Shown piece after piece: positions 1-10,334 of a stretch of 64,000 bases of DNA (position 1 is the first letter of the stretch; every line of letters starts with the position of its first letter). The notes under the pieces were generated by a model, which was given only the letters and a program-made list of their open reading frames with translations, was not told where the DNA came from and ran no database searches. Origin of the DNA: Adenophora triphylla var. japonica (lineage: Eukaryota; Streptophyta; Magnoliopsida; Asterales; Campanulaceae); the NCBI GenBank assembly GCA_022495995.1, contig JAFEMH010000073.1, positions 402,001-466,000 of the forward strand. Direction: 5' to 3'. The position numbers and the translations under genes were made by a program.

Positions 1-100
1 AAGTTGTCATCGGGGTACCTGAAGAGCATCAAGCTTCTCAGACCCCTCAAAAAGTATAGTTGCCAACACGGCATCATGATTTTAGAAAACGAGTTGCCTA
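1..100 (-). other. Unassigned open stretch beside the TPP2 relic
   Basis: The minus strand reads an open, protein-like stretch containing AVLATILFEG and SEKLDALQVP before a stop. It lies on the downstream side of the TPP2 exons at 337-1912, but I do not recognise it as TPP2. It may be an exon of another captured gene cut by the window edge. Only about 85 bases are visible, so chance cannot be excluded. Confidence 0.2.
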
Positions 101-336
101 ACATGCAAATATGTGGCATATGTTTGATACAAGAAAAAAATTAATAAATATAAGAAGAAGATGACATACTTTACATTCTAGTTCTGAAGAAGGTTGAAGG
201 AAGATGCTTGGGAGTTGGCATAACAAGACCAAAAATATTAACTAATGTGGTTTGTCTTAAGCAAGCCATTAATTCCCCTCAAATAAGTGAATAATATCTA
301 GCAAATGCCTAATGAACCTCGTGGACTATGACATAC

Positions 337-1912
337 CTCAACAGCAGCTATTAGCGCTTGGTCAAGCCTGTCCCAGTTAATATTGAACCGAAGCGAGAGT
401 CTCCAATTTTACATGATAATAACTGTGCTCCAGGTGCAACTCCATTGAGAAGAGGTTCCTACGGGGTATTATACTTTTAGCGGCAATTAGTTTTTCCATG
501 TCATTAAAGTGTAACACGTGTACGAGAACATTCACAAGAGATAAGATTGTCTTACATTTGGATGGAAGGCAGTAACAATACCAGCAACATGAGTGCCGTG
601 GCGGTCTCTATCTGTTATAATATTTAAGATGTTGCCGTCATCATACACATTGGCTAAAAATCTACATGCATCTAACTTGCTAAAAACTCCAAACATCTGC
701 CCAATCCTGCAAGGTTAGTTTCAAGGAGACAGCTAAACCTTTAAGTGTCCATAATTTGAAATTGCAGCTGAAACTCTGTTGTGAGATGAATACAAACGTC
801 AATTAACATGGCCAAGCACATATTAGAAAATCAAAAGGAAAATCATAAGTGAAGTAACTAATTTATAATTCATTAGGGAAATGAAATCAGAAAGATTCCC
901 ACACTTGGGGTCATCCTCAGGACTGTGTACTCCATTGTGCCATACGACAGCATGAATTACAGGACACTTGTCAAGGTAACGCTAAAAACAGAGACATGGT
1001 CAAACATAGGAAAGAAAGAAAAAAATCTAAAGTACGGAAGAGCAAAAACTTCATCTAAGACATTTATACCTCACCTCAGCTTGCTTTCGTAAATACTCAC
1101 GAGTCTTCTTCAAATTTTCCACATTGACTATGGTATGCTGCTACAAAAAAAAAAAAAAAAGAATGTTTCAATTATACCAGAATATAATAAGATCACAAGT
1201 CTAAAAGAGAGTATAGAGGCTTTCAACCAAATAGTGATAACTACTGGGTGGGAAGGACCATCCAGTTCGGTATAGAGAGTCATGGAGATCCTACCTACCA
1301 TGCAAGACTTTCTTAAAAGGGCAGATAGAATAGACAAACTATATACGGATATGCAAATGAAGGACACATGTAAAGAGAAAACATCAACACATGTAAAGAG
1401 AAAACATCATAAACCCACGTACTTCACATGGGGAAGCTCCCAAGCCAGCTGCAAGCATCCAGACCAAAACATGATGATTATCGCGTAAAGAGACCCATCG
1501 ATTACTAAATCTCCATTATATTCCCATTCACAGTCAATGCGGGATATTCCTGATGAGATATGAACAATTACACATATTACAGTACAAGTAACTAGTATAT
1601 TAACGTAATATTAATGAAATGTCAATTCATCATCAGCTTATTTAGCTAGATATGCAGTAGAAGCAGCGACACAGATTAACAAGGAGAAGCAATGTTGACA
1701 CCTTATCAAACTCATATAGCTGTTTCACAGCTTCGGATATTCCTTCCCGGTTTTTCTCATCCCACGTTTTCTTTCTTTGCTTCTGTACAAGATAAACACA
1801 CAAACAATAATATAATTGCAAAAAAAATCTTACAGTAACTGCAACATTACACATGAAGACAAAGCGCACCTTTAGACGGGAGGTTAAAGTGTCTGTGAAG
1901 ATGGTGATCAAA
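337..1912 (-). pseudogene. TPP2: Tripeptidyl peptidase II (TPP2) fragment, copy A
   Basis: TPP2 is a giant cytosolic subtilisin-type serine peptidase that trims tripeptides from peptide N-termini. Six exon pieces are in gene order on the minus strand: about 1870-1912 (FTDTLTSRLK), 1702-1782 (KKTWDEKN, AVKQLYEFDK), 1075-1127 (LKKTREYLRKQAE), 905-981 (PVIHAVVWHNG), 556-706 (FSKLDACRFLANVYDDG, then RHGTHVAGI with the catalytic His) and 337-458 ([20 protein letters not shown]). Most exon ends have AG and GT splice dinucleotides. The last exon has a frameshift: the frame through TGTGLTK runs into a stop, while the next residues (ALIAAVE) are in another frame. The Asp-bearing N-terminal exon and the Ser-bearing exon are absent here. 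It is a non-functional relic; the family call is secure, the exact borders approximate. Confidence 0.88.
1180..1660. repeat. Intronic block shared with 60.96-61.70 kb
   Basis: This stretch between TPP2 exon pieces matches 60,965-61,700 closely. Shared words include the segment after AGTGATAACTAC, the run around GACAGAATAGACAAACTA and the tail GCGTAAAGAGACCCATCGATTAC. The right-hand copy carries an extra MITE (61,065-61,314) and some flanking bases that are absent here. An A-run lies at about 1145-1160. Short open frames on both strands here are not conserved as protein. Confidence 0.7.
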
Positions 1913-1974
1913 TATCTTACAGTTCGATCATAAACAAAATGCCGGTAGGCATAGTAGGCATAACTGAAAGACTT

Positions 1975-2440
1975 TGACACTTTTCAAATAATTAAAACTC
2001 ACCTGACACTTTTTGATACTGCAGAAGGCACTTCTGAATACTACAAGAGGCATATTTCAACACTACAACAGGCATGTATTTTTTAATTCACTTTGACACT
2101 TTTCAATATTACAACAGACATTTTTCAATACTACAAGAAGCACTTTTCAATACTACAACATGCACTTTTTAATACTACAACAGGCATGTGTGTTTTTAAT
2201 TCACTTTGACACTTTTCAATATTACAACATACATTTTTCAATACTAGAAGAGGCACTTTTCAATACTACAACAGGCACTTTTTAACACTACAACAGACAC
2301 TATTTTTCAACAATATTACCGCATTATTTAACATTACAACCGATTGAAATGTGTTTATTAGTATCATAATAGAACAGACACTTTGTTTATATTGCAACAA
2401 GCACTTTATTGTACTAGAAAAGGCACTTTAGCAAAACAGT
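1975..2440 (-). repeat. Degenerate tandem array, GTGCCAGT/GTGTCA type, minus orientation (array 1)
   Basis: About 465 bases of imperfect units of roughly 20-35 bases, with recurring words such as GACACTTTTCAATA, CTACAACAGGCAC and TACAAGAGGCAC. The reverse complement gives AAGTGCCTGTTGTAGTATTGA, which is related to the GTGCCAGT-type arrays at 41.3-42.7 and 47.2-47.9 kb. The array abuts repeat R1a, as array 4 abuts R1c. Confidence 0.7.
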
Positions 2441-2458
2441 TTCACACAAGAACAACTC

Positions 2459-2830
2459 AATATTTATAGTTTAATTTTTAACATAAAATCTTAAATGAAA
2501 TATCAAAAGTAAATAATAATAAATTATTAACTTATAATCACCGATAATTATAATATGTTAACTCATTTATTTTAAGTAAATATTATGGTGGAGTTTTTAT
2601 ATCTAAATTTAAATTTTAAACTTAGAATTTAGCCTTTTTTGGTCCTTAATTTTTATTCTAAAATTTATGTGCAATACTTTTGAAATAAGCAATTCTATTT
2701 AATGACACATTTCCTATTGTTTACTTCAAAAATTACAACATTTGTGCTATAGATGGAGATTACACATATGCCCTTAATAGTGACACTTTTGGGAGCAAAA
2801 ATTGAATATGGATTGCAAAATGTGTATACT
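2459..2830. repeat. Dispersed repeat R1, copy a (partial)
   Basis: This AT-rich segment recurs at 34,030-34,400 and 48,700-48,990 with high similarity. Shared words include ATTATGGTG, TTTTTTGGTCCTTAATTT and GACACATTTCCTATTG. Copy a stops after the GTGACACTTTTGGGAG word, whereas copies b and c continue for several hundred bases. No coding capacity is seen. Confidence 0.75.
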
Positions 2831-4099
2831 TAGTAAATATACGTAAACGTGTAGACGTACATGTTTAAATCATAAATATAATGTTGTATAAAGTATAGAA
2901 AATTAATCAATGTGTAGAATTCTCGAAGCAAAGATTACCTATTTATGATGGACAAAAAGGTAAAACTTTTGCTGCTTATTATTGAAAGGGTGTGATCCCT
3001 AAATGAAATGCCCCTTAATTTTCTATAAATAAAGGCTTTCCATCTGCCTAGGAGACACACATAAATTCATATACTCTCTATACATAATCTGAGATAAAAT
3101 GAAGGCATTAATCATTTAGAAGACTCCGTCTCCCTACTTATTATATCTTCTTCTGCAAGCCTTCAAAGAACATCAAGGCATAATATGGATTCCTCATGCA
3201 TTCACTTCTGCCTCCTTTTTCTTTTCTCTCACTTAGTCAAGGCTTGAGTACGACTTGTTCATAATTGAAAATAAAATGTTTCAACACTAATCATGTGCCA
3301 AGGGGATGGAGTGACGTCTACCCACTCGGGTTTTACTAAATTCATTTTTTCCTTCTTTAATAATAGAAATCGTCGTGCTAGAAGAAAAAATATCATATCC
3401 CAAAAAATTAATTTAAACTAGATTTTTATTTGTTATTATAACAAAAGGTAAAAAAAAAAACCTGAATAATAAATAATAATCAAATAATCAAACTTTATTG
3501 CTATTGATGGTTATAAGATCGATAAGTAAATAATAATAAAAAAACAAATTAATAAAAAAATTATGTAGTAAATAAAAGGGTGTGGGAGTTAAAAGACAGG
3601 TTTGAGAGAAAAAGGTGGGGAATAATAAAACTGGAGTGAGAATGTGTAATATTTGGGTTAATCAAGACCGTCAGATCAATTTTTTATATTCAATCTCAGC
3701 CCTTTTTATTTCATCGATTACAAACGGTTAAACTCGATGTGTATTATATTATAAATAATTAATTTATTCTAAGATTATAGTTAAATTTCAATTAAACTAA
3801 AATATTTACTTTAAGTAGGCATGAACAAATCAATTATTGTCCTTGCGAAAAATTGACATTTTGAAAAGGATAAAGTATAAAATGGGGCATGAAATACATA
3901 ATGTGTTCCTAAAATGAACTCTCAAATTTCTTTTTGGCCAAAACGCCCTACACAATTTTTTTTGCCAAATTAGGGCTTCATTGATGGAATTTGGTAAGAA
4001 TTACGTTAATCAACATGTGTCGCGTAAGTAATTAACGGATTGGTTGATTTGAAGTTGTTAGTTGAAGTTGTTTTTAGTATTAAGGGGTTTTATATAAAA
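2831..4099. other. AT-rich intergenic stretch
   Basis: No exon-like or transposon-like segment is recognised apart from the promoter-like site at 3024-3101. Homopolymer A runs and short AT words dominate. The stretch ends where the Helitron-like terminus begins at 4100. Confidence 0.5.
3024..3101 (+). promoter_or_regulatory. TATA box with downstream leader and broken start
   Basis: TATAAATAAA at 3024-3033 is a good plant TATA box. About 65 bases downstream, after an A/C-rich leader, an ATG at 3099 opens only six codons (MKALII) before a stop, followed by a pyrimidine-rich stretch. This looks like the promoter and first codons of a small gene that has decayed, but it could be chance in AT-rich DNA. 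Confidence 0.3.
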
Positions 4100-4135
4100 C
4101 TAGTGTTATACTCGTGCGTTAAACGCACTGATAAA
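4100..4135 (-). mobile_element. Helitron-like 3' terminus (minus strand)
   Basis: Read on the minus strand, the sequence has the hairpin GTGCGTT-T-AACGCAC, about ten further bases, then CTAG followed by a host T. This is the diagnostic arrangement of a Helitron 3' end: a palindrome 10-12 nt before CTRR, inserted between A and T. The body would extend to higher coordinates, but no 5' TC end was identified. The hairpin half-sites at 4114-4128 are perfect. Confidence 0.65.
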
Positions 4136-4437
4136 AAACTATTTCAAAGAAAGTACTCAGGTATAAAATTATGAACATTAAAATGTGGTGTAAATACAAA
4201 TTGACCGGAATTGAAGCTTCATTTTCAATTTGTGTTAATTTGGTTTATTTTTTATTAAACTTAAAAAATAGTTATAAATATGCATATTAATGAGTGTACT
4301 TTATTAAATGAAGGTATTCAATGAAGCTATTTAATGAAAGCTTGAAAATGTATTTAGTCTCTATTTTGTCTAGATTTAAGTCTTGAAAGGAAAATGAGTG
4401 AGCTCAAGTTGTTTATGCACTTAAGTCATTATATATA

Positions 4438-4713
4438 CTCCCTCCGTCCCAATAAAAGCTTCACCAATTATTCAAAAGGCATCTCGTTAGAAGCTTCACC
4501 TTTTCTAAAATGACAAAGAATTTTTACTATTTCACCCACTAATTATCAATTCTATTTCACTTTTATACTCACAACACTTTTCAAATTTACTATTCCCTCC
4601 ACTTATTCTCTCTCCTATTTTACTTTTACACTCACAACATTTTCTCCACTTACATTTTTCCTTAATTTGTGTGCCGAGCCAAAATGGTGAAGTTATTATT
4701 GGAACGGAGGGAA
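4438..4713. mobile_element. Stowaway-type MITE 1
   Basis: The left end reads CTCCCTCCGTCCC and the right end GGAACGGAGGGAA, flanked by TA on both sides, as expected for Tc1/mariner-derived Stowaway elements. The interior has the lineage words AAGCTTCACC, CTCACAACACTTTTC and ATTCTCTCTCCTAT. It is a sister of the elements at 6840 and 16046. Confidence 0.9.
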
Positions 4714-4875
4714 TATAGATTTTGAAGAAGAGGGAAAATCTAAAATGTCTTTATCTCTCTCTCCCTCTAAAAAATGTTATACCCAACCTCATCCCCATTA
4801 CCGACACCTAAAGTCTTACCCAAACTTAACCCCTCCCTCCGGCCATACCACCCACTCCTACTATCTCCTCAATTA

Positions 4876-5654
4876 GGGGTGTAAATGGTTCGGTTTGGTT
4901 CAGTTTGGGGGAATTTACAGACCGAACCACTAGTCATCGGTTTGAAAAAATTTCAAATCGAATCGAACCATGAAAAAATTCAAACCGAACCAAACCAAAC
5001 CGCTATGGTTTGGTTCGGTTTGGTTCAAACCGCGGTTCAATTATGCGGTTCAGACCGCGGTCCTGACTGTGGTTCAGACCATTATTTAGACTACGGTTCA
5101 AACCACGATTCAGACCGCAACTCATTTTCATATTGTTTAAATTTTCCGTGATCATGGAGGAAGAGCGAAAAATGCGAGTGTTTAAGAGACTAGAGGAAGA
5201 GAGAGGTCGAAGGAAGAAAAACACTTTACAATGGCGATCGTGGAGAGAACTTTGTTGTTTATGTGTCGTAATGAAGATAACAAATGATGAAATTAATATT
5301 AAATAAAATACAAAACGGAGGTTATGATTAGTTTATGTAAATTTTAATAAAGATATAAAAATATTAAATAAGATACAAAACAAGGGTTAGGATTAGTTCA
5401 TGTAATGTGGTTCGGTTTGTCGGTTTGGTCTCGCGGTTTGGTTTGGTGGTTCGGTTTCGCGGTCTCAAACCGCGGTTTGGTTTGGTTTGGTTTAGTTTGG
5501 TTTAGGAGGGTCAGACCACAAACCAAACCGAACCATGTGGTTTGTAAATATTTGAGACCGAACCGAACCATTCATCCTTGAAAACCAAACCAAACCGCAT
5601 GATTTCGTTCGGTTCGATCTCAAACCCCGGTTTGAACCGAACCACTTACACCCC
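4876..5654. mobile_element. Terminal-inverted-repeat element filled with GGTTCGGTTTGG words
   Basis: The ends are inverted copies: GGGGTGTAAATGGTTCGG on the left and CCGAACCACTTACACCCC on the right, each next to TA. The 779-base interior is packed with GGTTYGGTTTGG words and their complements, and has an AT-rich centre. Open frames across it simply translate the repeat. The superfamily is uncertain; hAT or Mutator are possible. Confidence 0.75.
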
Positions 5655-6040
5655 TATCCTCAATCCCCTTCTTCCTTGCTACCCACACCTCCGCTCCTCC
5701 TATCACCGAATCACCAACTAGTCCCGTCTCTCCGCCATCATCAATAATAGACTCCATCAAACCATTACCTACCATTTGAAATCAAATCAAAGCAGAACAC
5801 CTAAAATCAAATCAAGACACTCAGATTCAAGAACTTCATGAACGATAAAGAGTTGTTTTATCAGAAGCCCTAACGATTTTCGTTGGTTAAACCAACAACA
5901 AACTTCAAGAATTTGTTGCCCGCAAGAAGTTAATTCGTTAATCACATTTTCAAGAAATAATAACTAAGTCTTGTTAAATTAAAGTAAGTACTTTAATGAG
6001 AGTTGTTTTTATTATATAATACATATAATGCGGTATAAAT
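5655..6040. other. Unassigned intergenic stretch
   Basis: The first part is C/T-rich and leader-like, the rest AT-rich. No open frame of note and no recognised repeat. The segment at 6019-6038 is repeated at 6232-6251, bracketing the Helitron-like end. Confidence 0.4.
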
Positions 6041-6231
6041 TAGAGCTTGTACTTGCTACAGTTTTTTGAACAATAGCAAGTGTCGAAATTTCCATTTTGC
6101 CCTCATACATTTGTCCCTTTCCCATTTTGCCCTTAAATTTTTTTTTTTTTAAATTAAAAAAAAGTGTCCTCGGACACGGGCTTAATTAAAAAAAAAAATA
6201 TAACGTGTCCTCGGACACGGGCTTATTCTAG
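6041..6231 (+). mobile_element. Helitron-like 3' terminus with doubled hairpin (plus strand)
   Basis: CGTGTCC-TC-GGACACG at 6204-6219 can form a 7-bp stem. GGCTTATT and CTAG at 6228-6231 follow, then T, which is the Helitron 3' end arrangement. A second copy of the hairpin, GTGTCCTCGGACACGGGCTT, lies about 40 bases upstream at 6164-6183, each preceded by an A/T-rich run. The flanking words TAATACATATAATGC at about 6019 and 6232 are near-identical, so the inserted piece may be only about 200 bases. The 5' end is not certain. Confidence 0.6.
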
Positions 6232-6285
6232 TAATACATATAATGCAGTAAAGTGTTGCGAGGTTTGATTTTTCTTTAATGAGAT

Positions 6286-6568
6286 AACCAATCGACATTT
6301 TGAATTCTCGTACTTTGCTTATGATTCGGTTTTAATCATCATTTTTAAATTTTAGCAACTTTAAACATTGTACTTTAGATACACACTCATTTTTTTCAAA
6401 AAGTCTAAAGTACAATGATTAAAATTGCTAAAAAGCCATAATTTTCACTAATTTTGTGAAAAATGAGTGCGTATCTAAAATATAAGAGTTAAAACTGCTA
6501 AAAAATTAACAATTCTCGTTAAAATCAAAGTTTAAGCAAAGTACGAGAATTCAAAATGTCGATATGAC
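6286..6568. mobile_element. Mutator-like MITE with 9-bp target duplication
   Basis: The 9-base word TAATGAGAT occurs directly repeated at 6277-6285 and 6569-6577. Between the copies lie long terminal inverted repeats: ATCGACATTTTGAATTCTCG near the left end is matched by its complement near the right end, and the inverted pairing continues through GTACTTTGCTTA. A 9-bp target duplication with long inverted repeats is typical of MULE-derived MITEs. Length is about 283 bases with no coding capacity. Confidence 0.8.
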
Positions 6569-6839
6569 TAATGAGATTTAGTTATTATTTCGTGAAAATG
6601 GATTACCTTTTGTAGGCAGCAAAATCTTGAAGTTTGATGATCAAATCAACAATAATCTTGAAACTAAAATATTAATCCCTATGTTTCATGATAAAAGTCC
6701 AATTAACTTAAATAAGGTTTACTTATTATTTCTTTTATTTTTGTTGGCATTTTTGAAAGTTTGATTTTTTAATTTAACAATTTTGAAAATGTTGTTATCT
6801 TTTTAAAACAAACAAAAATGGTAAATGAAAAAATATATA
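6569..6839. other. AT-rich stretch, nothing recognised
   Basis: No exon, repeat family or RNA gene is seen between the Mutator-like MITE and the next Stowaway element. Confidence 0.5.
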
Positions 6840-7107
6840 CTCCCTCCGTCCCATTAATAACTTCACCTTTTGCCATTTTGGATGTCCAATTTAAAGTTTC
6901 ACCTTTTCTTTTTTGGCAAAGAATCTTTACTATTTTCTCCACTCATTCTCTATCCTATTTCACTATTACACTCACAACACTTTTCAAATTTACTATTTTC
7001 TCCACTCATTCTCTCTCCTATTTTACTATTACACTCACAATATTTTCTTCACCCTTAATTTACGTGTCGAGACCAAAATGGTGAACTAAATATTGGGACG
7101 GAGGGAG
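6840..7107. mobile_element. Stowaway-type MITE 2
   Basis: CTCCCTCCGTCCC on the left and GGGACGGAGGGAG on the right, flanked by TA. The interior contains two tandem copies of a CTCATTCTCTCTCCTATTT-type word, as in the elements at 4438 and 16046. Short open frames here are translations of the element. Confidence 0.92.
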
Positions 7108-7252
7108 TATATTTTTTTGGACTAAGAGAGTTCTTCTATACAAAGACTAAGGGTCTGTTTAAATAATAAAAAAAAAAAAAGTATGAGGGTGAGATGGAGA
7201 GAAGGGAAAGACTGAGGGTCAAAATAAAAAATGAAAACTTCTTTTGATAAAT

Positions 7253-7324
7253 TATCAAAGCCTGGTTTCGATCCTAGGACCTGTGGGTTATGGGCCCAGC
7301 ACGCTTCCGCTGCGCCACTTTAAT
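7253..7324 (-). tRNA. Initiator tRNA-Met (CAT)-like gene, probably a pseudogene
   Basis: The minus strand contains the initiator-type core GTGGCGCAGCGGAAGCGTG, GGGCCCATAACCC (anticodon CAT) and GATCGAAACC. The acceptor arms ATTAAAG and CTTTGAT pair fully with one G-T wobble, followed by a discriminator A. Relative to the usual plant initiator tRNA there is a C-C mismatch at the base of the anticodon stem and an A-A mismatch in the T stem. These argue for a decayed copy, although the compensated acceptor stem keeps function possible. No CCA is encoded, as expected for a nuclear gene. Confidence 0.7.
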
Positions 7325-7393
7325 TTTGTGCTCCTTTTAGGAACAAAATGTATTAGTATTTTAATTCTTTTCATCTTCTCATGCAAACACATA

Positions 7394-7667
7394 CTCACTC
7401 CGTCCCACAATAATATATAAACTTTCTATTTTGGGCGTCCCACAATAATATATACATTCCTAAAATGGAAAGGAATCTTTACTATTTCCTCCACTCATTC
7501 TCTCTCCTACATTATTTTAATACTCACTTCATCATTATAATTTACTATTCTCTCCACTCATTCTCTCTCCTATTTTATTTTCACACTCACAACACTTTCA
7601 ATATAATATTTCCTCCTTAATTCCCGTGCAAAATCCAAAAGTCTATAAAAATGTGGGACGGAGGGAG
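7394..7667. mobile_element. Stowaway-type MITE 3
   Basis: The ends are CTCACTCCGTCCC and GGGACGGAGGGAG with TA flanks. The interior word CCATTTTGGGCGTCCC is shared with the elements at 19466 and 21982, which defines a second subfamily. Confidence 0.9.
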
Positions 7668-7917
7668 TATACACTTTCCTTTTTTGTTTTTAGTTCCTCC
7701 CAATTAAAATCATATTTAAAAAAATGTAATTTGATTGTGGTTACAAAAATGTACTATAACACATTATTTAAAAATATTGATAAATCAAATGCAACATATA
7801 TTATGAAACTGATGAAGTATAGATGAAGTATAAAAAATGTCGAAAGTCCGTCCAAAAAATAAATGTCTTATTTCTAAATAATAAAAGAATGCAGTGTAAC
7901 AAAAATAAAGTAGATTA

Positions 7918-8448
7918 CTCCCTTTGTCCGGTTTGAAACTACATTTTTTTTTTCCAAAATGTTGTCCTATTTGAAACTACACGCTTTTATTTTGAAAAAA
8001 AAATTATAATTTTTTAATCAATGAAACATACTTTCACATTCACAATAACTTTTCACTGGTTATTATTTACCACACTTTCTCTCTTCTATCTTATATTTCA
8101 TACTTACAACACTTAGGGCTCGTTTGATAGGCCGATAGGATTAGCCTGTATTAATAGTGAGGGGATTTTTAATCAGGGGATTAATAATACCACCCTTTTT
8201 TTGGGATTAATAAGAAGGGGATAAGAGAGGATAAGAGGTTACTATCCAGATTGTTAGAAATAATACAATAATTGCATTTAATGTACCAAACACCAAATTT
8301 ATTGAATTAATAATCATATCCAGCCTAAGAAGGGCTACCAAACGGCCCCTTATTCCACTTACAACTTTTCTTAGTTACCTATTCCACTTGCAACTTTTCT
8401 TAGTTCATGTGCTCAACTCAAAGCGCGTAGTTTCAAATGAGACGGAGT
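7918..8448. mobile_element. Stowaway-type MITE 4, split by a nested insertion
   Basis: The left end is CTCCCTTTGTCCGGTTTGAAACTAC and the right end is its degraded complement, GTAGTTTCAAATGAGACGGAG, flanked by TA. The element is interrupted at 8113-8352 by a Tourist-like insertion. Removing that insertion and one TTA restores a roughly 294-base element. Confidence 0.8.
8116..8349. mobile_element. Tourist-like (PIF/Harbinger) MITE nested in MITE 4
   Basis: Terminal inverted repeats GGGCTCGTTTGATAG and CTACCAAACGGCCCC bound 234 bases, with a TTA direct duplication at 8113-8115 and 8350-8352. A 3-bp TTA target duplication is diagnostic of PIF/Harbinger elements. Confidence 0.85.
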
Positions 8449-8632
8449 AAATATATTACAATATTTGAAAAATCTATGAAGCTATTTGTGAAAAACGAAA
8501 AATTTTATTTATTCTCTCTCTGTACAAAAACACATCACTTGGAATATATATGTATCCTAAAGGCACTATACAAGGAAAGGATACATACAAATCAAAACAA
8601 ACAAGGAATATATAGCCTGATCATCCTAATTA

Positions 8633-8866
8633 CTTCCTCCGTCCCAAAATGTTTGTTCCATTTGACTTTTTTTGTTGAATATTGACCACAAATATATGAC
8701 AATTTAATTATGTTTATGAAATTCTAAAAATTCCTATTGATTCACCATTAATAATATTATCAACAACAACTTTTAGAATTTCATGAACATGATTAATCTC
8801 TCATAAATTTGTGGTCAAAGTTTAACAAAAAAGTCAAATGAGACAAACATTTTGAAACGGAGGGAG
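8633..8866. mobile_element. Long-hairpin Stowaway MITE 5
   Basis: A 234-base element that is almost wholly self-complementary: AAAATGTTTGTTCCATTTGAC near the left end is mirrored by GTCAAATGAGACAAACATTTT near the right. The ends are CTTCCTCCGTCCC and ACGGAGGGAG. It is nearly identical to the element at 48088-48320. A transcript would fold into a long hairpin, a usual substrate for 24-nt siRNA. Confidence 0.9.
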
Positions 8867-9757
8867 TATTTAATAGGATATGTAATCATGTTAATCCACC
8901 AGAAGATGTGTATGATCATGAGACTAAAATAGCCAAGATATGATCCGAAAATATCTCCATGGACTCTTGGACTCTTTCAATATTGACAATTTAAATGAAA
9001 CATTGATTTTTCATTCTGGTATAAATAGACTGTTTAAAGCAAAGTTGTGCCATTCATTCAGCAAAATTCCATTTTTTGAAGAGCTTGAGTAAATCATTTT
9101 TAATTGCTTGAACATTTAAGGGGAAAACATAATAAAATGTAAATTGTAGATAAGCTAAACAATGACTTCCTTTCGAAATCCCATTTGAAATATTAATGTG
9201 AGACTATCAAACCATAACATAATTCTGAATTTCTACATTTTGTTATGTTTGAAAATGAACCAATTCTATCTTACTCCTTCCCTCCTCCATTTTGATCAAA
9301 ACAAGCTTAATCAAAACCCCAAAAAAGATCGCCTGCAGAGTGAGATGTAGCAGGCCAAACCCGAAGCCTGTTTAGGCCGACCCTTTCAAGCCGGGCTACC
9401 CATTTTGGATAACTCCAGGCCATACAAACACAGATTACATGGAAAAGGAAGAATTTTCATCTACTTTATCTTAAACTTACAAAAATGACAAGATGAACTT
9501 TAGAGTCCAATATTGTGCTCTGGAAATTTGGCTGCCATACAATATCAATTTGCCCAGGTAATTCATACACTGGAACATTCATACTTTAAAGTCCTTGTAC
9601 GCCCACAGAATATAAATGAAACTTACAAGTTCACTCCAATCCCAGGACTGATCTTCCAGCCTCCTCAGTGGTACACAAGAACATTAGTGTCTTCCTCTGT
9701 TAGTCCATTTATAAACAAAACAAGACATAATCAGCTAACATAGCTAATACAGTATGT
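8867..9757. other. Unassigned stretch
   Basis: No recognised exon or repeat. A GC-richer patch at about 9330-9420 reads GGCCGACCCTTTCAAGCCGGG. The plus-strand open frame at 9513-9743 (76 codons) has no recognisable motif and is not supported. Confidence 0.4.
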
Positions 9758-9815
9758 ACTCCCCCCGTCCCAAAATGATCTTCCTACTTTTTTTGTTGTT
9801 AGCACAAAGGTGTTT
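9758..9815. mobile_element. Truncated Stowaway end
   Basis: CTCCCCCCGTCCCAAAATGATC is a Stowaway left end, but no matching right end follows. The sequence passes directly into the repeated block that starts near 9830. Confidence 0.5.
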
Positions 9816-9829
9816 TAAGCAATAATTTT

Positions 9830-10334
9830 ATGCAGAGCACAGGTGAACAAGGAGATGTTCCCAGTTCCCACTCAAGTGATTCTTAATATCATAGGAATAA
9901 AATAACACCATTTTTTATATCACTAAGCCTCTTAGAGAACTTCATCTTACCAAAACTCAGATAGAACAGAACATGGTCTGCGAGCAAAGAGTCCAGAGAA
10001 TCAGGGAAAGGAGCCGAATGAGACATCAATCATACTACATTAATGATTGTTAATGGAGTAGCGAAGAAGTTAAAGAAACCTAAGTTCACTGTTAGACATC
10101 AGAAAGAGAGTTGGATATCACAATAAAGGTGCTCTTCACACCCGACAAAAATCATGTGCAACTGCATGAATACAGAAACTGACGAAAATGAGTATTAAGA
10201 AAAACTGGAAAAAAAAAAAAGGAAGCAACATGTGAATGAAAGCGTATGGTAAAGTGACGAGATGAGTTGAGGTCATTTTAGATACAGCTCAGAATATGAG
10301 GGGAAAGATTAGAGATCAAAGATGCTCTTTACGC
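9830..10334. repeat. Diverged internal copy of 11265-11960
   Basis: GCAGAGCACAGGTGAACAAG, GGTGCTCTTCACACCCGAC and GATGAGTTGAGGTCA recur in the same order at 11265-11960, about 1.43 kb to the right. A third copy begins near 35,229. No protein is recognised. It may be intron or 3' flank of the RadA-like relic, which lies next to it. Confidence 0.65.

Noticed and set aside
1589..1596. Further CTAGT words as Helitron ends (also near 32,977, 47,426, 55,568)
   Set aside because: None has an adjacent hairpin at the right distance.
4885..5224. Frames with repeated GLNRGLN or CGSD words
   Set aside because: They translate the GGTTCGGTTTGG-type repeat of the inverted-repeat element.
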